A stretch of 8,342 nt of DNA from a bacterium (GCA_025774425.1 JALGWA010000078.1:1-8342); one strand, 5' to 3'; positions 1 to 6,800 are shown, counted from the first letter of the stretch. The notes: generated by a model not told the origin, from the sequence alone. Translations and numbers: made by a program.

Positions 1-1764
1 GAGGACGGCTCCGGAGGCATACACGACGATGTCTGCCTCCCCCTCGGGCGCAGGCGACTCGCCCGGCTCGACCGCCGCGAAAAGCGGCTGCCCGGTCTCC
101 TCTATCCGGAGGGCCATGAGATCCGCCACTATGCGGTCCCTTACCGAGGCGAAACTCTCCTTGCCGCCCGCCGCTTCCCGCCCGGCCCCGCCCGAGTAGG
201 ACGATGCGTTTATCTTGAGGTCGAACCTGAAATGGGGCGGGCCGCCCATGTCGTAGCACGTGGACACGCCGCGATCGACCTCTCCGCCCACCATGGCCGC
301 GTATCCGAGGGACGCGAGCAGCAGGTTCATGTGAAAGACCGCCATGCGCCTCGTGATGGGCCGCATCCCGTGGTCGGAGACGACGAAGTAGGAGGCCTTT
401 TCGCCGTAGCGCTGCATGAGAGCGGCGAGGAACCTGTCCGAAGCCACCCAGGTGTCCCTTATGATGCCGGCGTTGCGTGGATCCGGCTCCACGCCCAGCC
501 AGTCGGGTCCCTCGAGCATGCCGGGATCCATGTCCTTCCAGAAGAAGTGCTCGACCATGTCGGTGGAGTAATAGTAGTAGGTCACGAAATCCGCGGAGAT
601 CCTGGAAATGACTTCCTCGTCGAGGCGCGCCAGGTACGCGATCTCATGCTCGGCATAGGCCTTCCTCGCCGCGTCGTCGCGCGGAACCTCGTAGCCCCAC
701 CGCGATATGATCGAGTCCGCCGCCGGCTTGAGATATGCGAAGCCGGGCGAGAAATACGTACGCTCGGGCTGCGGTGCGATTATCTTGGAGACGAAGGCCC
801 CGTTGACCTCGAAAGGCGGCCAGGTGCAGACCCAGTTCACGACGGCGACCTTCATGCCGGCGTCCGAGACCACGGACCATATGGGAGCCGCCTTCCAGTC
901 GCCGCTCACGTTGCCGAAATGCCTGACCCCGTGCTTCGCGACCGTCTTGCCCGTGGCCATGCTCGCCCAGACCATGGGGGTGAACTGATGGCCGTAGGTC
1001 GCGAGGTAACCGTATGCGCCCGTCTCCATCATGCGCTTCATGGCCGGGAGGTCGCCGGCCTCGATGAGCGGGAGGGCGGCGTTCCATGTGCCTGCGTCCA
1101 GGCCGAGCACCACCACGCGCCCGGGAGCGGGCGTCCCCCGCCCTCCCCCGGAAGAGGGCGGCGCGCCCTCGCTCGTGATCAGGCCTTCCGCCGCATTGGC
1201 GAAGACGACGTAGGCGAGGCAGACGACGAGAGCGCCTCTCAGGAGCCCCCTGAACCTGAAGAAGCGCCGGGCGGCGGAGCGCGGCGCGAAGCCCACGATG
1301 AAGCTCATGCCGAAAGCGAACGCCGCCGAGCAGAGCAGGATCAGGAAGACGATATTGCCGACCTCCCTCTTGAGCACATACCTCGGGAGAAGCGGCGGAG
1401 CGTTGCTGTAGAACGTCCATACGGCGAAGCCCATGGCGAAGACGGCCGCAAGGCCGAAGTAGATCACCATGCGCGCAACCACGACGGCCCACCTTCTCCT
1501 CGCGGCGACTGTCAGGGGCCACGTCGCCAGAACGAGAAGTCCCGCAAGGGCCGTGAAGGCGACGACCGAGAACGCGGCGGTGTAGGCGAACAGGTTGAAC
1601 CTCATGAAGGCGCCGCCGATCAGCGCCACCTGCTCCGAAGGGAACATCAACACCAGACAGGCGAGGAAGTAGAGAAACCCCGCGATCGTTCCCGCGGCGA
1701 TGAATTCGAAGCCGGAAATGCCCGGCCGTTTCCCGTTGGTATCCATGCTCGAGGCGATTGTCAT
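1..1764 (-). CDS. Membrane-anchored type I phosphodiesterase / alkaline phosphatase family protein, PDE-A (3' end cut by window)
   Basis: Reading leftward from ATG at 1764, the frame stays open for 588 codons to the window edge, so the C-terminus is missing. Residues 1-195 carry five hydrophobic helices (about 19-41, 58-81, 94-118, 136-158, 173-195). Arg-rich loops after helices 2 and 4 put the N-terminus inside and the catalytic domain outside. A Gly/Pro/Ser linker (about 197-215) follows. The catalytic domain then shows the metal-ligand and nucleophile pattern of the alkaline phosphatase superfamily (Pfam Phosphodiest type): D223 in GLDAGTW, probable nucleophile T262 in FTPMVWASMATG, D402 and H406 in DMVEH, D464-H465 in SDHG, and H478. 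The likely reaction is phosphoester or phosphodiester hydrolysis or transfer in the periplasm; the substrate is unknown. ATG at 1746 is an in-frame alternative start, and neither has a clear ribosome site. It is divergent from the C25 peptidase and paralogous to the gene at 4296-6134. Confidence 0.88.
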   Translation of the reverse strand, partial: MTIASSMDTNGKRPGISGFEFIAAGTIAGFLYFLACLVLMFPSEQVALIGGAFMRFNLFAYTAAFSVVAFTALAGLLVLATWPLTVAARRRWAVVVARMVIYFGLAAVFAMGFAVWTFYSNAPPLLPRYVLKREVGNIVFLILLCSAAFAFGMSFIVGFAPRSAARRFFRFRGLLRGALVVCLAYVVFANAAEGLITSEGAPPSSGGGRGTPAPGRVVVLGLDAGTWNAALPLIEAGDLPAMKRMMETGAYGYLATYGHQFTPMVWASMATGKTVAKHGVRHFGNVSGDWKAAPIWSVVSDAGMKVAVVNWVCTWPPFEVNGAFVSKIIAPQPERTYFSPGFAYLKPAADSIISRWGYEVPRDDAARKAYAEHEIAYLARLDEEVISRISADFVTYYYYSTDMVEHFFWKDMDPGMLEGPDWLGVEPDPRNAGIIRDTWVASDRFLAALMQRYGEKASYFVVSDHGMRPITRRMAVFHMNLLLASLGYAAMVGGEVDRGVSTCYDMGGPPHFRFDLKINASSYSGGAGREAAGGKESFASVRDRIVADLMALRIEETGQPLFAAVEPGESPAPEGEADIVVYASGAVL

Positions 1765-1815
1765 GCAAAAGGACGGCCGAGACAACACTTTATTCGCCCG
1801 GCCGGCGGCTTGGTT

Positions 1816-1844
1816 TTGACTTGGGACGCTTTTTGCGGTATGAT
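1816..1844 (+). promoter_or_regulatory. Sigma70-like promoter for the C25 peptidase gene
   Basis: TTGACT (1816-1821) and TATGAT (1839-1844) are separated by exactly 17 bp. Each is one base off the sigma70 consensus. Transcription would begin near 1851, giving a leader of about 49 nt before ATG 1900. An AT-rich patch around 1811-1850 stands out from the GC-rich surroundings. An 8-bp palindrome CCGGCCGG (1798-1805) lies just upstream of the -35 and could be an operator, but this is speculative. I found no comparably clear promoter for the divergent minus-strand gene in the same 135-bp gap. Confidence 0.7.
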
Positions 1845-1887
1845 TGATGTGGTGTGGAGCGCGGCCTGCGGACAACGAGACGCCCAC

Positions 1888-1892
1888 AGGAG
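1888..1892 (+). promoter_or_regulatory. Shine-Dalgarno site fixing the start of the C25 peptidase
   Basis: AGGAG with a 7-nt spacer to ATG 1900. It decides the start: the frame is open far upstream, to at least 232, but that stretch is antisense to PDE-A. Translation from 1900 begins directly with a signal peptide. Confidence 0.8.
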
Positions 1893-1899
1893 AGCCGAC

Positions 1900-4269
1900 A
1901 TGAGAGTCATCCGCTTCCTTCTCCCCTGCCTCATCCTTTTCGTTTTCGCCGCCACGTGCCTTGCGGCGGGCGCCGAGGTTCCAGCGGCGCCGCTTCGCTT
2001 CGGCGAAGAGAACCTCATCGTCGGGACCCGGACCGTGGCGGGACGGGAGTACGACTTCATAAGCATACCCGGGCTGGACCTCACCAGGGAGGTCGGCCTT
2101 CCCTGCCTCCCGGTCGAGACCGTGAGCTTCTATATCCCGAGGGGCAAGGCGGTCAAGGACATAAGGGCGGAGGCGCTTGAAAGCACCGTCCTCGCGGGTA
2201 CTTATCTCATCGTGCCCGCCCAGCCGGAGATCCCGCTCATGCCGGGCTTCGAAGCCGAGCCGGCGCTTCCCGACGAGGCCGTCTACTCATCGGCCGAACC
2301 CTGGCCCGCCTCGCCCGTGTCCGAGGTCGAGACGGGCTGGATAGCCGGCAGGCAGATAGCCAGTGTGCGGGTCTTCCCCGTCCAGTACGCGCCCGCGCGG
2401 GGCGAGGTCATCCTCAACACCGGCATGCGCCTAGTCGTCGAGCTGACCGACGCCGGGCACCAGCCGCGCGTCCCCGCCGAGACGCAAGCCGTCCGCGACC
2501 TGAGGAACCGGATCGTCCGCGGCCTCGTGTCTAACGGCGGCGACGTCGACACCGACTTCGCAGGCGCGACGCTCGACCCGGCGGCGGCCACCGAATACCT
2601 CATCATCTCCCACGCCAATCACGTGGACGAGTACGAGGCCCTCAAGGAGTGGAAGACCAGGAAGGGCGTTCCGGCGAAGATCGTAACCGTCCCCGACGTT
2701 CTAGCGGCGTACCCCGGACGCGACGACGCCGAGAAGATAAGGAACTGCATCAAGGACTACTACTTGAACGAGAGCACGGCGTGGGTCCTCTTGACCCTGT
2801 CGGCGCCCAAGGCCGTGATCAGGTCATGCTATTGCTCGGTCGGCGGGACGGTGGAAGACATCCCCTGCGACCTCTATTTCTCCGACATGGACGGCGACTG
2901 GACCGACGACGGCGACGAGAGATGGGGCGAGGTCGGCGACGACACCGACCTCTACCCCGACGTCTACGTCGGCAGGAGCCCCGCCAACCTGGGCGTGGAC
3001 GCCGCGGTCGTCGTCGAGAAGATACTGACCTACGAGGGGTTCTACTCCTATCCCGCGGACTACCAGCTCGAGATGCTCTTCCTGGCCGAGTACGCGGACG
3101 CCGATACGGACGGCGGCGTGGCCAAGAACCTGATCGACTCCGAGTCGGTGCCCGCCCGCTTCGACCCCATCACCAAGCTCTACGAATCCAGCGGCAACCT
3201 CAACAAGACCTCCGCCATGAGCGCCCTTAACGCGGGCCAGGGCTTCGTCAATCACGACGGCCACGGCAACAACAGCCTGATCTCGATAGGTCCGAGCGTG
3301 CTCTACGAGGAGGACGCGAGGGCCCTCACCAACGGGCCGCGCTACTCGGTGCTCTACACGGTCGCCTGCCACCCGGGCAACTTCGAGTGCCTCTTCGGTT
3401 GCTTCGGCCGTGCGATCATCGAGTCGGAGGAGGGCGGCGGCTTTTTCGTCGGAAACTCACGCTACGGCTGGTACTGGCCCGGCAATCCCGGCTACGGCAC
3501 GGGGGAACTCTACGACCGCGAGTTCTTCAAGTCGATGTTCACGAGGGGATACCAACACCTCGGCGTCATCCACGCGGAGGCCAAGGCCCAGCGGGCGCCC
3601 AACTCGACTTACAACGGCACGGACCGGTGGACCCAGTTCACGTCCAACCTCTTCGGATGTCCCGAGACGCCGGCCTGGCTCGACACCCCGCTCACGCTTT
3701 CGGCCTCGCATGAGGCGGCCATCGACCCCGGCCCCCAGTCATTCGACGTCTACGTGACCAACGCGGGCTCGCCGCTCAGCGGCGCGAGGGTCTGCCTGTG
3801 GAAGAAGGACGACGTCTACGAGGTCGCCGAGACGACGGGCGACGGGCTGGCCTCGTTCACCATCTCCCCCGCCGATTCGGGCGAGATGACGGTCACGGTG
3901 ACCAAGAACGGCTACTTCCCCTACCTCGGGACGACGTCGGTCACCGAGGGGAACGCTGGCGTAGGCCCCGGCGCGGTGCTGCCGCTCAGCATGACCGTGA
4001 CGCCGAATCCCGCATCGGGAAGCGCCAGGGTGACCTACTCGCTCCCAGGCGCCGGAAGAGCGGGCGACGCGGGCCGCTCCATAGAGGTGTACGACGCGCG
4101 CGGGAGGCACGTCAGGTCGATTCCGGTGGAGCAGACGGCGGGATCCCTCAAGACCGTGACCTGGGACGCGCGGTCGGAGCAGGGAGCCAGGGTTCCGCCG
4201 GGGATTTACTTCTTGAAAATCTCCGACGGCGTTGACACAATCTCGACCAAGTTCGTCTTGCTGAAATAG
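1900..4269 (+). CDS. Secreted C25 (gingipain-family) cysteine peptidase with FlgD-like C-terminal domain
   Basis: 789 residues. A signal peptide (residues 1-25) has a hydrophobic core and a likely signal peptidase I site after AGA25. Residues about 26-225 look like the C25 propeptide. The catalytic domain runs from about 230 to 600. Its probable catalytic dyad is H455 (in DGHGN) and C490 (in VACHPGNFE), 35 residues apart, close to the 33 between the gingipain R His and Cys. Residues 329-340 form an acidic, EF-hand-like loop (DMDGDWTDDGDE), a probable calcium site. An Ig-like domain follows (about 608-685). Residues 698-789 form a FlgD-like/type IX-secretion-like domain (TPNPASG, VYDARGRHVRS, GIYFLKI, final KFVLLK). 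The protein is expected to be exported, activated by propeptide removal, and released or surface-attached. Specificity (Arg, Lys or other) cannot be read from the sequence. It is first in a probable two-gene unit with the gene at 4296-6134. Confidence 0.9.
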   Translation: MRVIRFLLPCLILFVFAATCLAAGAEVPAAPLRFGEENLIVGTRTVAGREYDFISIPGLDLTREVGLPCLPVETVSFYIPRGKAVKDIRAEALESTVLAGTYLIVPAQPEIPLMPGFEAEPALPDEAVYSSAEPWPASPVSEVETGWIAGRQIASVRVFPVQYAPARGEVILNTGMRLVVELTDAGHQPRVPAETQAVRDLRNRIVRGLVSNGGDVDTDFAGATLDPAAATEYLIISHANHVDEYEALKEWKTRKGVPAKIVTVPDVLAAYPGRDDAEKIRNCIKDYYLNESTAWVLLTLSAPKAVIRSCYCSVGGTVEDIPCDLYFSDMDGDWTDDGDERWGEVGDDTDLYPDVYVGRSPANLGVDAAVVVEKILTYEGFYSYPADYQLEMLFLAEYADADTDGGVAKNLIDSESVPARFDPITKLYESSGNLNKTSAMSALNAGQGFVNHDGHGNNSLISIGPSVLYEEDARALTNGPRYSVLYTVACHPGNFECLFGCFGRAIIESEEGGGFFVGNSRYGWYWPGNPGYGTGELYDREFFKSMFTRGYQHLGVIHAEAKAQRAPNSTYNGTDRWTQFTSNLFGCPETPAWLDTPLTLSASHEAAIDPGPQSFDVYVTNAGSPLSGARVCLWKKDDVYEVAETTGDGLASFTISPADSGEMTVTVTKNGYFPYLGTTSVTEGNAGVGPGAVLPLSMTVTPNPASGSARVTYSLPGAGRAGDAGRSIEVYDARGRHVRSIPVEQTAGSLKTVTWDARSEQGARVPPGIYFLKISDGVDTISTKFVLLK

Positions 4270-4272
4270 GAG
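4268..4272 (+). promoter_or_regulatory. Shine-Dalgarno site overlapping the C25 stop codon, for PDE-B
   Basis: AGGAG uses the last two bases of the TAG stop (4267-4269), an arrangement typical of translational coupling. It lies 23 nt from TTG 4296, which is too far, but 8 nt from the in-frame CTG 4281. The site therefore bears on which start is real. A second purine run, GGGAG (4276-4280), is 15 nt from TTG 4296. Confidence 0.5.
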
Positions 4273-4295
4273 AGCGGGAGCTGAAACTTCCGAGA

Positions 4296-6134
4296 TTGGC
4301 GCTGGTGTTCGGGTTCATACCCGCGGGATACATAGGTCTCCTCGTCGGGCTCGAGCTAGCCGGTGTCAACTACATGTGGAAGTCCCCGCTCGACCTGGTG
4401 CTCCTGCTCTTCTGGTCGACCCTCCTCTTGGCTGTATTCGGCGCGGCCGTGGCCGCGGTGGTCGCGGCTCTCGGCCGGTGGCGGAATCTCGATGGACCCG
4501 CCCTCGCCTTCCTTATTACAACCGTTCTCGGGACCTTTCTCCTTTTCATCGACCGCTTCGGCTGGTGCTATCCGTGTCATCAGCTCTTCGACAAGAGGGC
4601 GCCCCATCTCGTGTACACGCCGACCAGGAGCTTCATGCTGACCGTGGCGCTCGCCGTGGGCTGCGTCGCCGTGGGGGCCATCGTCGGCGGCATCGTGTCC
4701 CTGCTCGTAAGGTTCTGGCGCGAGCGGCGCGTGCGGATCGGCCTCTACGCGGTGGCGGGCGGTGTCCTGGCCGCGGCCGTCCTGGTGAGCGTTCTCTCGA
4801 CGCCGACGCTCGGCCTCAAGACCTACACGCCCGAAGAGGCCGGCGTGATCGAGAGGCAGGGCGGCGTCGGCCGCGTCCTCATCGTGGTGGACGACGGGGC
4901 GACATGGAATATCATCGACCCTCTCATGGCGGCGGGCAAGCTGCCGGCATACAAGCATCTCGTCAGGAACGGCGTGCGCGGCCACCTCGCAACCCTGTCG
5001 CCGACGGTCTCGCCCCGGATCTGGACGACGCTCGCGACGGGTCACTCGCCGCTCCGCCACGGCGTCGGCGGCTTCATAAACTACGCCTACCCCGGGATGA
5101 CGAACGGCATTTCCGCCTTTCCCTGCCCCACGCGCTTGATGCTTCCCGAGATCTTCCTCAAGCTCCACGCCATGGGGTTCGGGAGCTCGCGGCCGCTGGG
5201 CCCGAGCCACAGGAAGGTGAGGGCGATATGGAACATAGCCGGGGACATGGGCATCGACGTCGGCATCGTCGGCTGGCGCTACACCTGGCCCGTCGAGAAG
5301 GTCAACGGCTTCATGGTGTCCGACCGCCTTCACTACGACAGGCCGAAACGCCACGTGTATCCGCCCGAGCTCGAGCGATACGTCAGCCAGGTCGTGAGGG
5401 GCGTGCCCAAGGTCGATTCCAGGGACTTCACGGACTGCAAGATCGAGACGCTGGCGGTCAATCCCAAGGCGACGGAAAGGCTCAGCCTGCTCAGGCATTT
5501 CGCCCGCACCGACCTCAAGTACCAGACCGTTGCCGACAGCCTTTTCAGATCGCTCAACCCGACCCTGATGGCCGTCGGGCTGACGAGCATAGACGCCAAC
5601 GAGCACCTGTTCTACTACGAGTACTCCATGTCCCACGAACCCGGCAAGTATCCCATGACGCCGTATCTGTCCCGCTTCACGACCCCGGACCTGGTGCGTT
5701 GTCTCGGCGGCGTGATCGACAGCGTCTACGTGATGCACGACCGGCTGATGCAGCACTGGATAGACTGGCTGGGCGAGGACGACGTCCTCATCATCGTCTC
5801 CGACCACGGCCACGTGATGAACGGAAACGCGCATCACTACCCCGAGCCGGGCATCCTCATGATGTACGGCAAGCCCTTCCGGAAGGGCCTCAACCTGAGC
5901 GGCGCCACGGTCAACGACATCGCCCCGACGGTGCTCTATCTGCTGGGACTGCCGGTGGCCGAGGACATGTCGGGCCGTGTCCTCGAGGACGCATTCCGCG
6001 GTGCCTATCTCGACGAGAATCCCATACGGACGGTGAAGACTTACGAGACCGGCAAGCTCGAGAAGCTCGAGCGGCCGCCCGAGGTCGACGACGAGCTCCT
6101 GCGCAAGCTCAAGGCCTTGGGATACATAAGGTAG
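4296..6134 (+). CDS. Membrane-anchored type I phosphodiesterase / alkaline phosphatase family protein, PDE-B
   Basis: 612 residues from TTG 4296. CTG 4281 would add LKLPR and fits the ribosome site better; GTG 4305 is another option. Five hydrophobic helices (about 2-24, 33-59, 67-86, 112-138, 147-168) with basic loops after helices 2 and 4 place the catalytic domain in the periplasm. Catalytic-type residues are D200 (VVDDGATW), probable nucleophile S239 (VSPRIWTTLATG), D433 and H437 (DANEH), D503-H504 (SDHGH) and H513 or H514. The C-terminus ends with LKALGYIR, an ending often seen in this superfamily. It is paralogous to PDE-A in topology, motif order and a shared TWP..VNG segment, but has about 39 extra residues after the nucleophile motif (within 261-310) and a periplasmic CYPCH motif (91-95). 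It follows the C25 peptidase by 26 nt or less, so co-transcription is likely. The substrate is unknown; hydrolase or envelope phosphotransferase are both possible. Confidence 0.88.
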   Translation: MALVFGFIPAGYIGLLVGLELAGVNYMWKSPLDLVLLLFWSTLLLAVFGAAVAAVVAALGRWRNLDGPALAFLITTVLGTFLLFIDRFGWCYPCHQLFDKRAPHLVYTPTRSFMLTVALAVGCVAVGAIVGGIVSLLVRFWRERRVRIGLYAVAGGVLAAAVLVSVLSTPTLGLKTYTPEEAGVIERQGGVGRVLIVVDDGATWNIIDPLMAAGKLPAYKHLVRNGVRGHLATLSPTVSPRIWTTLATGHSPLRHGVGGFINYAYPGMTNGISAFPCPTRLMLPEIFLKLHAMGFGSSRPLGPSHRKVRAIWNIAGDMGIDVGIVGWRYTWPVEKVNGFMVSDRLHYDRPKRHVYPPELERYVSQVVRGVPKVDSRDFTDCKIETLAVNPKATERLSLLRHFARTDLKYQTVADSLFRSLNPTLMAVGLTSIDANEHLFYYEYSMSHEPGKYPMTPYLSRFTTPDLVRCLGGVIDSVYVMHDRLMQHWIDWLGEDDVLIIVSDHGHVMNGNAHHYPEPGILMMYGKPFRKGLNLSGATVNDIAPTVLYLLGLPVAEDMSGRVLEDAFRGAYLDENPIRTVKTYETGKLEKLERPPEVDDELLRKLKALGYIR

Positions 6135-6139
6135 CGCCC

Positions 6140-6206
6140 GGGACGGCCGCCGTGCACGGCCCGGCGGCGGGACGTCCCCGATGCGGCCCCGCCGATTTTT
6201 CTTCTT
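6140..6206 (+). terminator. Probable intrinsic terminator after PDE-B
   Basis: A long GC hairpin begins 5 nt after the stop. GGGACG+GCCGCCG (6140-6152) pairs with CGGCGGC (6162-6168) and CGTCCC (6173-6178), with a 9-nt loop and a 4-nt bulge (GGGA). A second, small hairpin CGGC-CCC-GCCG (6184-6194) is followed directly by ATTTTTCTTCTT (6195-6206). The small stem plus T-tract is the terminator-like part; the larger one may stabilise the 3' end. It separates the peptidase/PDE-B unit from the signalling gene downstream. Confidence 0.6.
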
Positions 6207-6239
6207 GAGTAGCGTCCCGCTGCGACTTCATATTAGAAT
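6205..6239 (+). promoter_or_regulatory. Weak candidate promoter for the FHA-GAF-PP2C gene
   Basis: An AT-rich patch TATTAGAAT (6231-6239) stands out between the terminator and the FHA frame. TAGAAT (6234-6239) matches five of six bases of the -10 consensus. The only -35-like element is TTGAGT (6205-6210), whose spacing to TAGAAT (23 bp) is too long; CATATT at 6229 would give 18 bp. If TAGAAT is used, transcription starts near 6246, inside or after the GTG at 6243, favouring a downstream start codon. Confidence 0.3.
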
Positions 6240-6242
6240 CGG

Positions 6243-6800
6243 GTGTGGACGCAGGAACGGGACTGGAGGCAGGTTCTGGCTTCTTTCTTCATAATGCTCG
6301 GCACGGGCGAACAGAAGCTCGTCACCAGCGAGAAGCGCATACTCAAGATCGGCCGCCTGCCGGCCAGCGAGATATTCATCGACGACCCGGTGGTGTCGAG
6401 ACGGCACGCGGAGATCTATCTCGCCGACGAGGGCTACTTCGTCAGGGACACCGGCAGCCGAAACGGGACCTTCCTCAACGGCGAGCGCGTGTTCGACCCC
6501 GTGCCCCTCAAGCCGGGGGACGTGATAGGGGTGGGCAGCTCGCGCGTGGTCTATGAGCCCAGCGAAGGCTCGCGACTGCGCCTGTGGAGCTCCTGGAGAC
6601 GATGGCCGAGGTCGCCCGCAAGATCGCCGAGCCCCAGCCGCTGGAGACGCTGCTCAACTCCGTCCTGCAGGTATGCATACAGAAGACCGCCGCCCATCGC
6701 GGCGCGATCATGCTGGTCGGGCCGGACGGGGAACTCAAGCCCAAGGCCTATATCTCGACGACGAGGTCCCATGAGAAGTTCGCGATCAGCCGCACCATAG
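6243..6800 (+). CDS. FHA-domain N-terminal part of a frameshifted FHA-GAF-PP2C protein
   Basis: The frame opens at GTG 6243. CTG 6276 and ATG 6294 are alternative starts. Residues about 12-105 (counted from GTG) form a forkhead-associated domain with its phosphothreonine-binding signature intact: G37-R38, S52 and H55 in SRRH, N74-G75-T76 and N79-G80. FHA domains bind pThr peptides, so this part probably docks the protein to a Ser/Thr-kinase substrate. After about residue 112 (near 6578) the frame turns into Arg/Ser/Pro-rich sequence with no domain character until the stop at 6798-6800. Meanwhile a GAF domain begins in the -1 frame. The tail is therefore best read as an out-of-frame artefact, and this entry and the next as one gene broken by a frameshift. 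Only about 6243-6580 should be taken as meaningful coding sequence. Confidence 0.75.
   Translation: MWTQERDWRQVLASFFIMLGTGEQKLVTSEKRILKIGRLPASEIFIDDPVVSRRHAEIYLADEGYFVRDTGSRNGTFLNGERVFDPVPLKPGDVIGVGSSRVVYEPSEGSRLRLWSSWRRWPRSPARSPSPSRWRRCSTPSCRYAYRRPPPIAARSCWSGRTGNSSPRPISRRRGPMRSSRSAAP
6265..6269 (+). promoter_or_regulatory. Shine-Dalgarno site for the FHA gene
   Basis: GGAGG, the best ribosome site in this leader. It lies 24 nt before ATG 6294 (too far) and downstream of GTG 6243. It is 6 nt before an in-frame CTG at 6276, which would start the protein as (M)ASFFIMLGTGEQ, a typical FHA first strand. Confidence 0.45.

Noticed and set aside
644..1768. 374-codon minus-strand open frame overlapping PDE-A
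   Set aside because: It is a different frame of the same strand with Arg/Gly-rich translation; the true PDE-A frame carries membrane helices and all catalytic motifs.
232..1899. Open reading frame in frame with the C25 peptidase that would extend it by 556 residues at the N-terminus
   Set aside because: It is antisense to the well-supported PDE-A gene, has Arg/His/Glu-rich low-information sequence, and would bury the signal peptide that begins at 1900 behind a good ribosome site.
1900..1974. Lipoprotein signal at C20 of the C25 peptidase
   Set aside because: The residues before C20 (A-A-T) do not fit a lipobox; a signal peptidase I site after AGA25 fits better.
4356..5837. 493-codon minus-strand open frame
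   Set aside because: Antisense shadow of PDE-B caused by high GC at third positions; the product is His/Val/Arg/Asp-rich with no domain.
4376..6208. 610-codon plus-strand open frame overlapping PDE-B
   Set aside because: Alternate-frame shadow, extremely Arg-rich, with no recognisable motifs.
6557..6601. Programmed -1 ribosomal frameshift between the FHA and GAF parts
   Set aside because: No X-XXY-YYZ slippery heptamer, A/T-rich slip site or obvious stimulatory pseudoknot is visible; an error or mutation is simpler.
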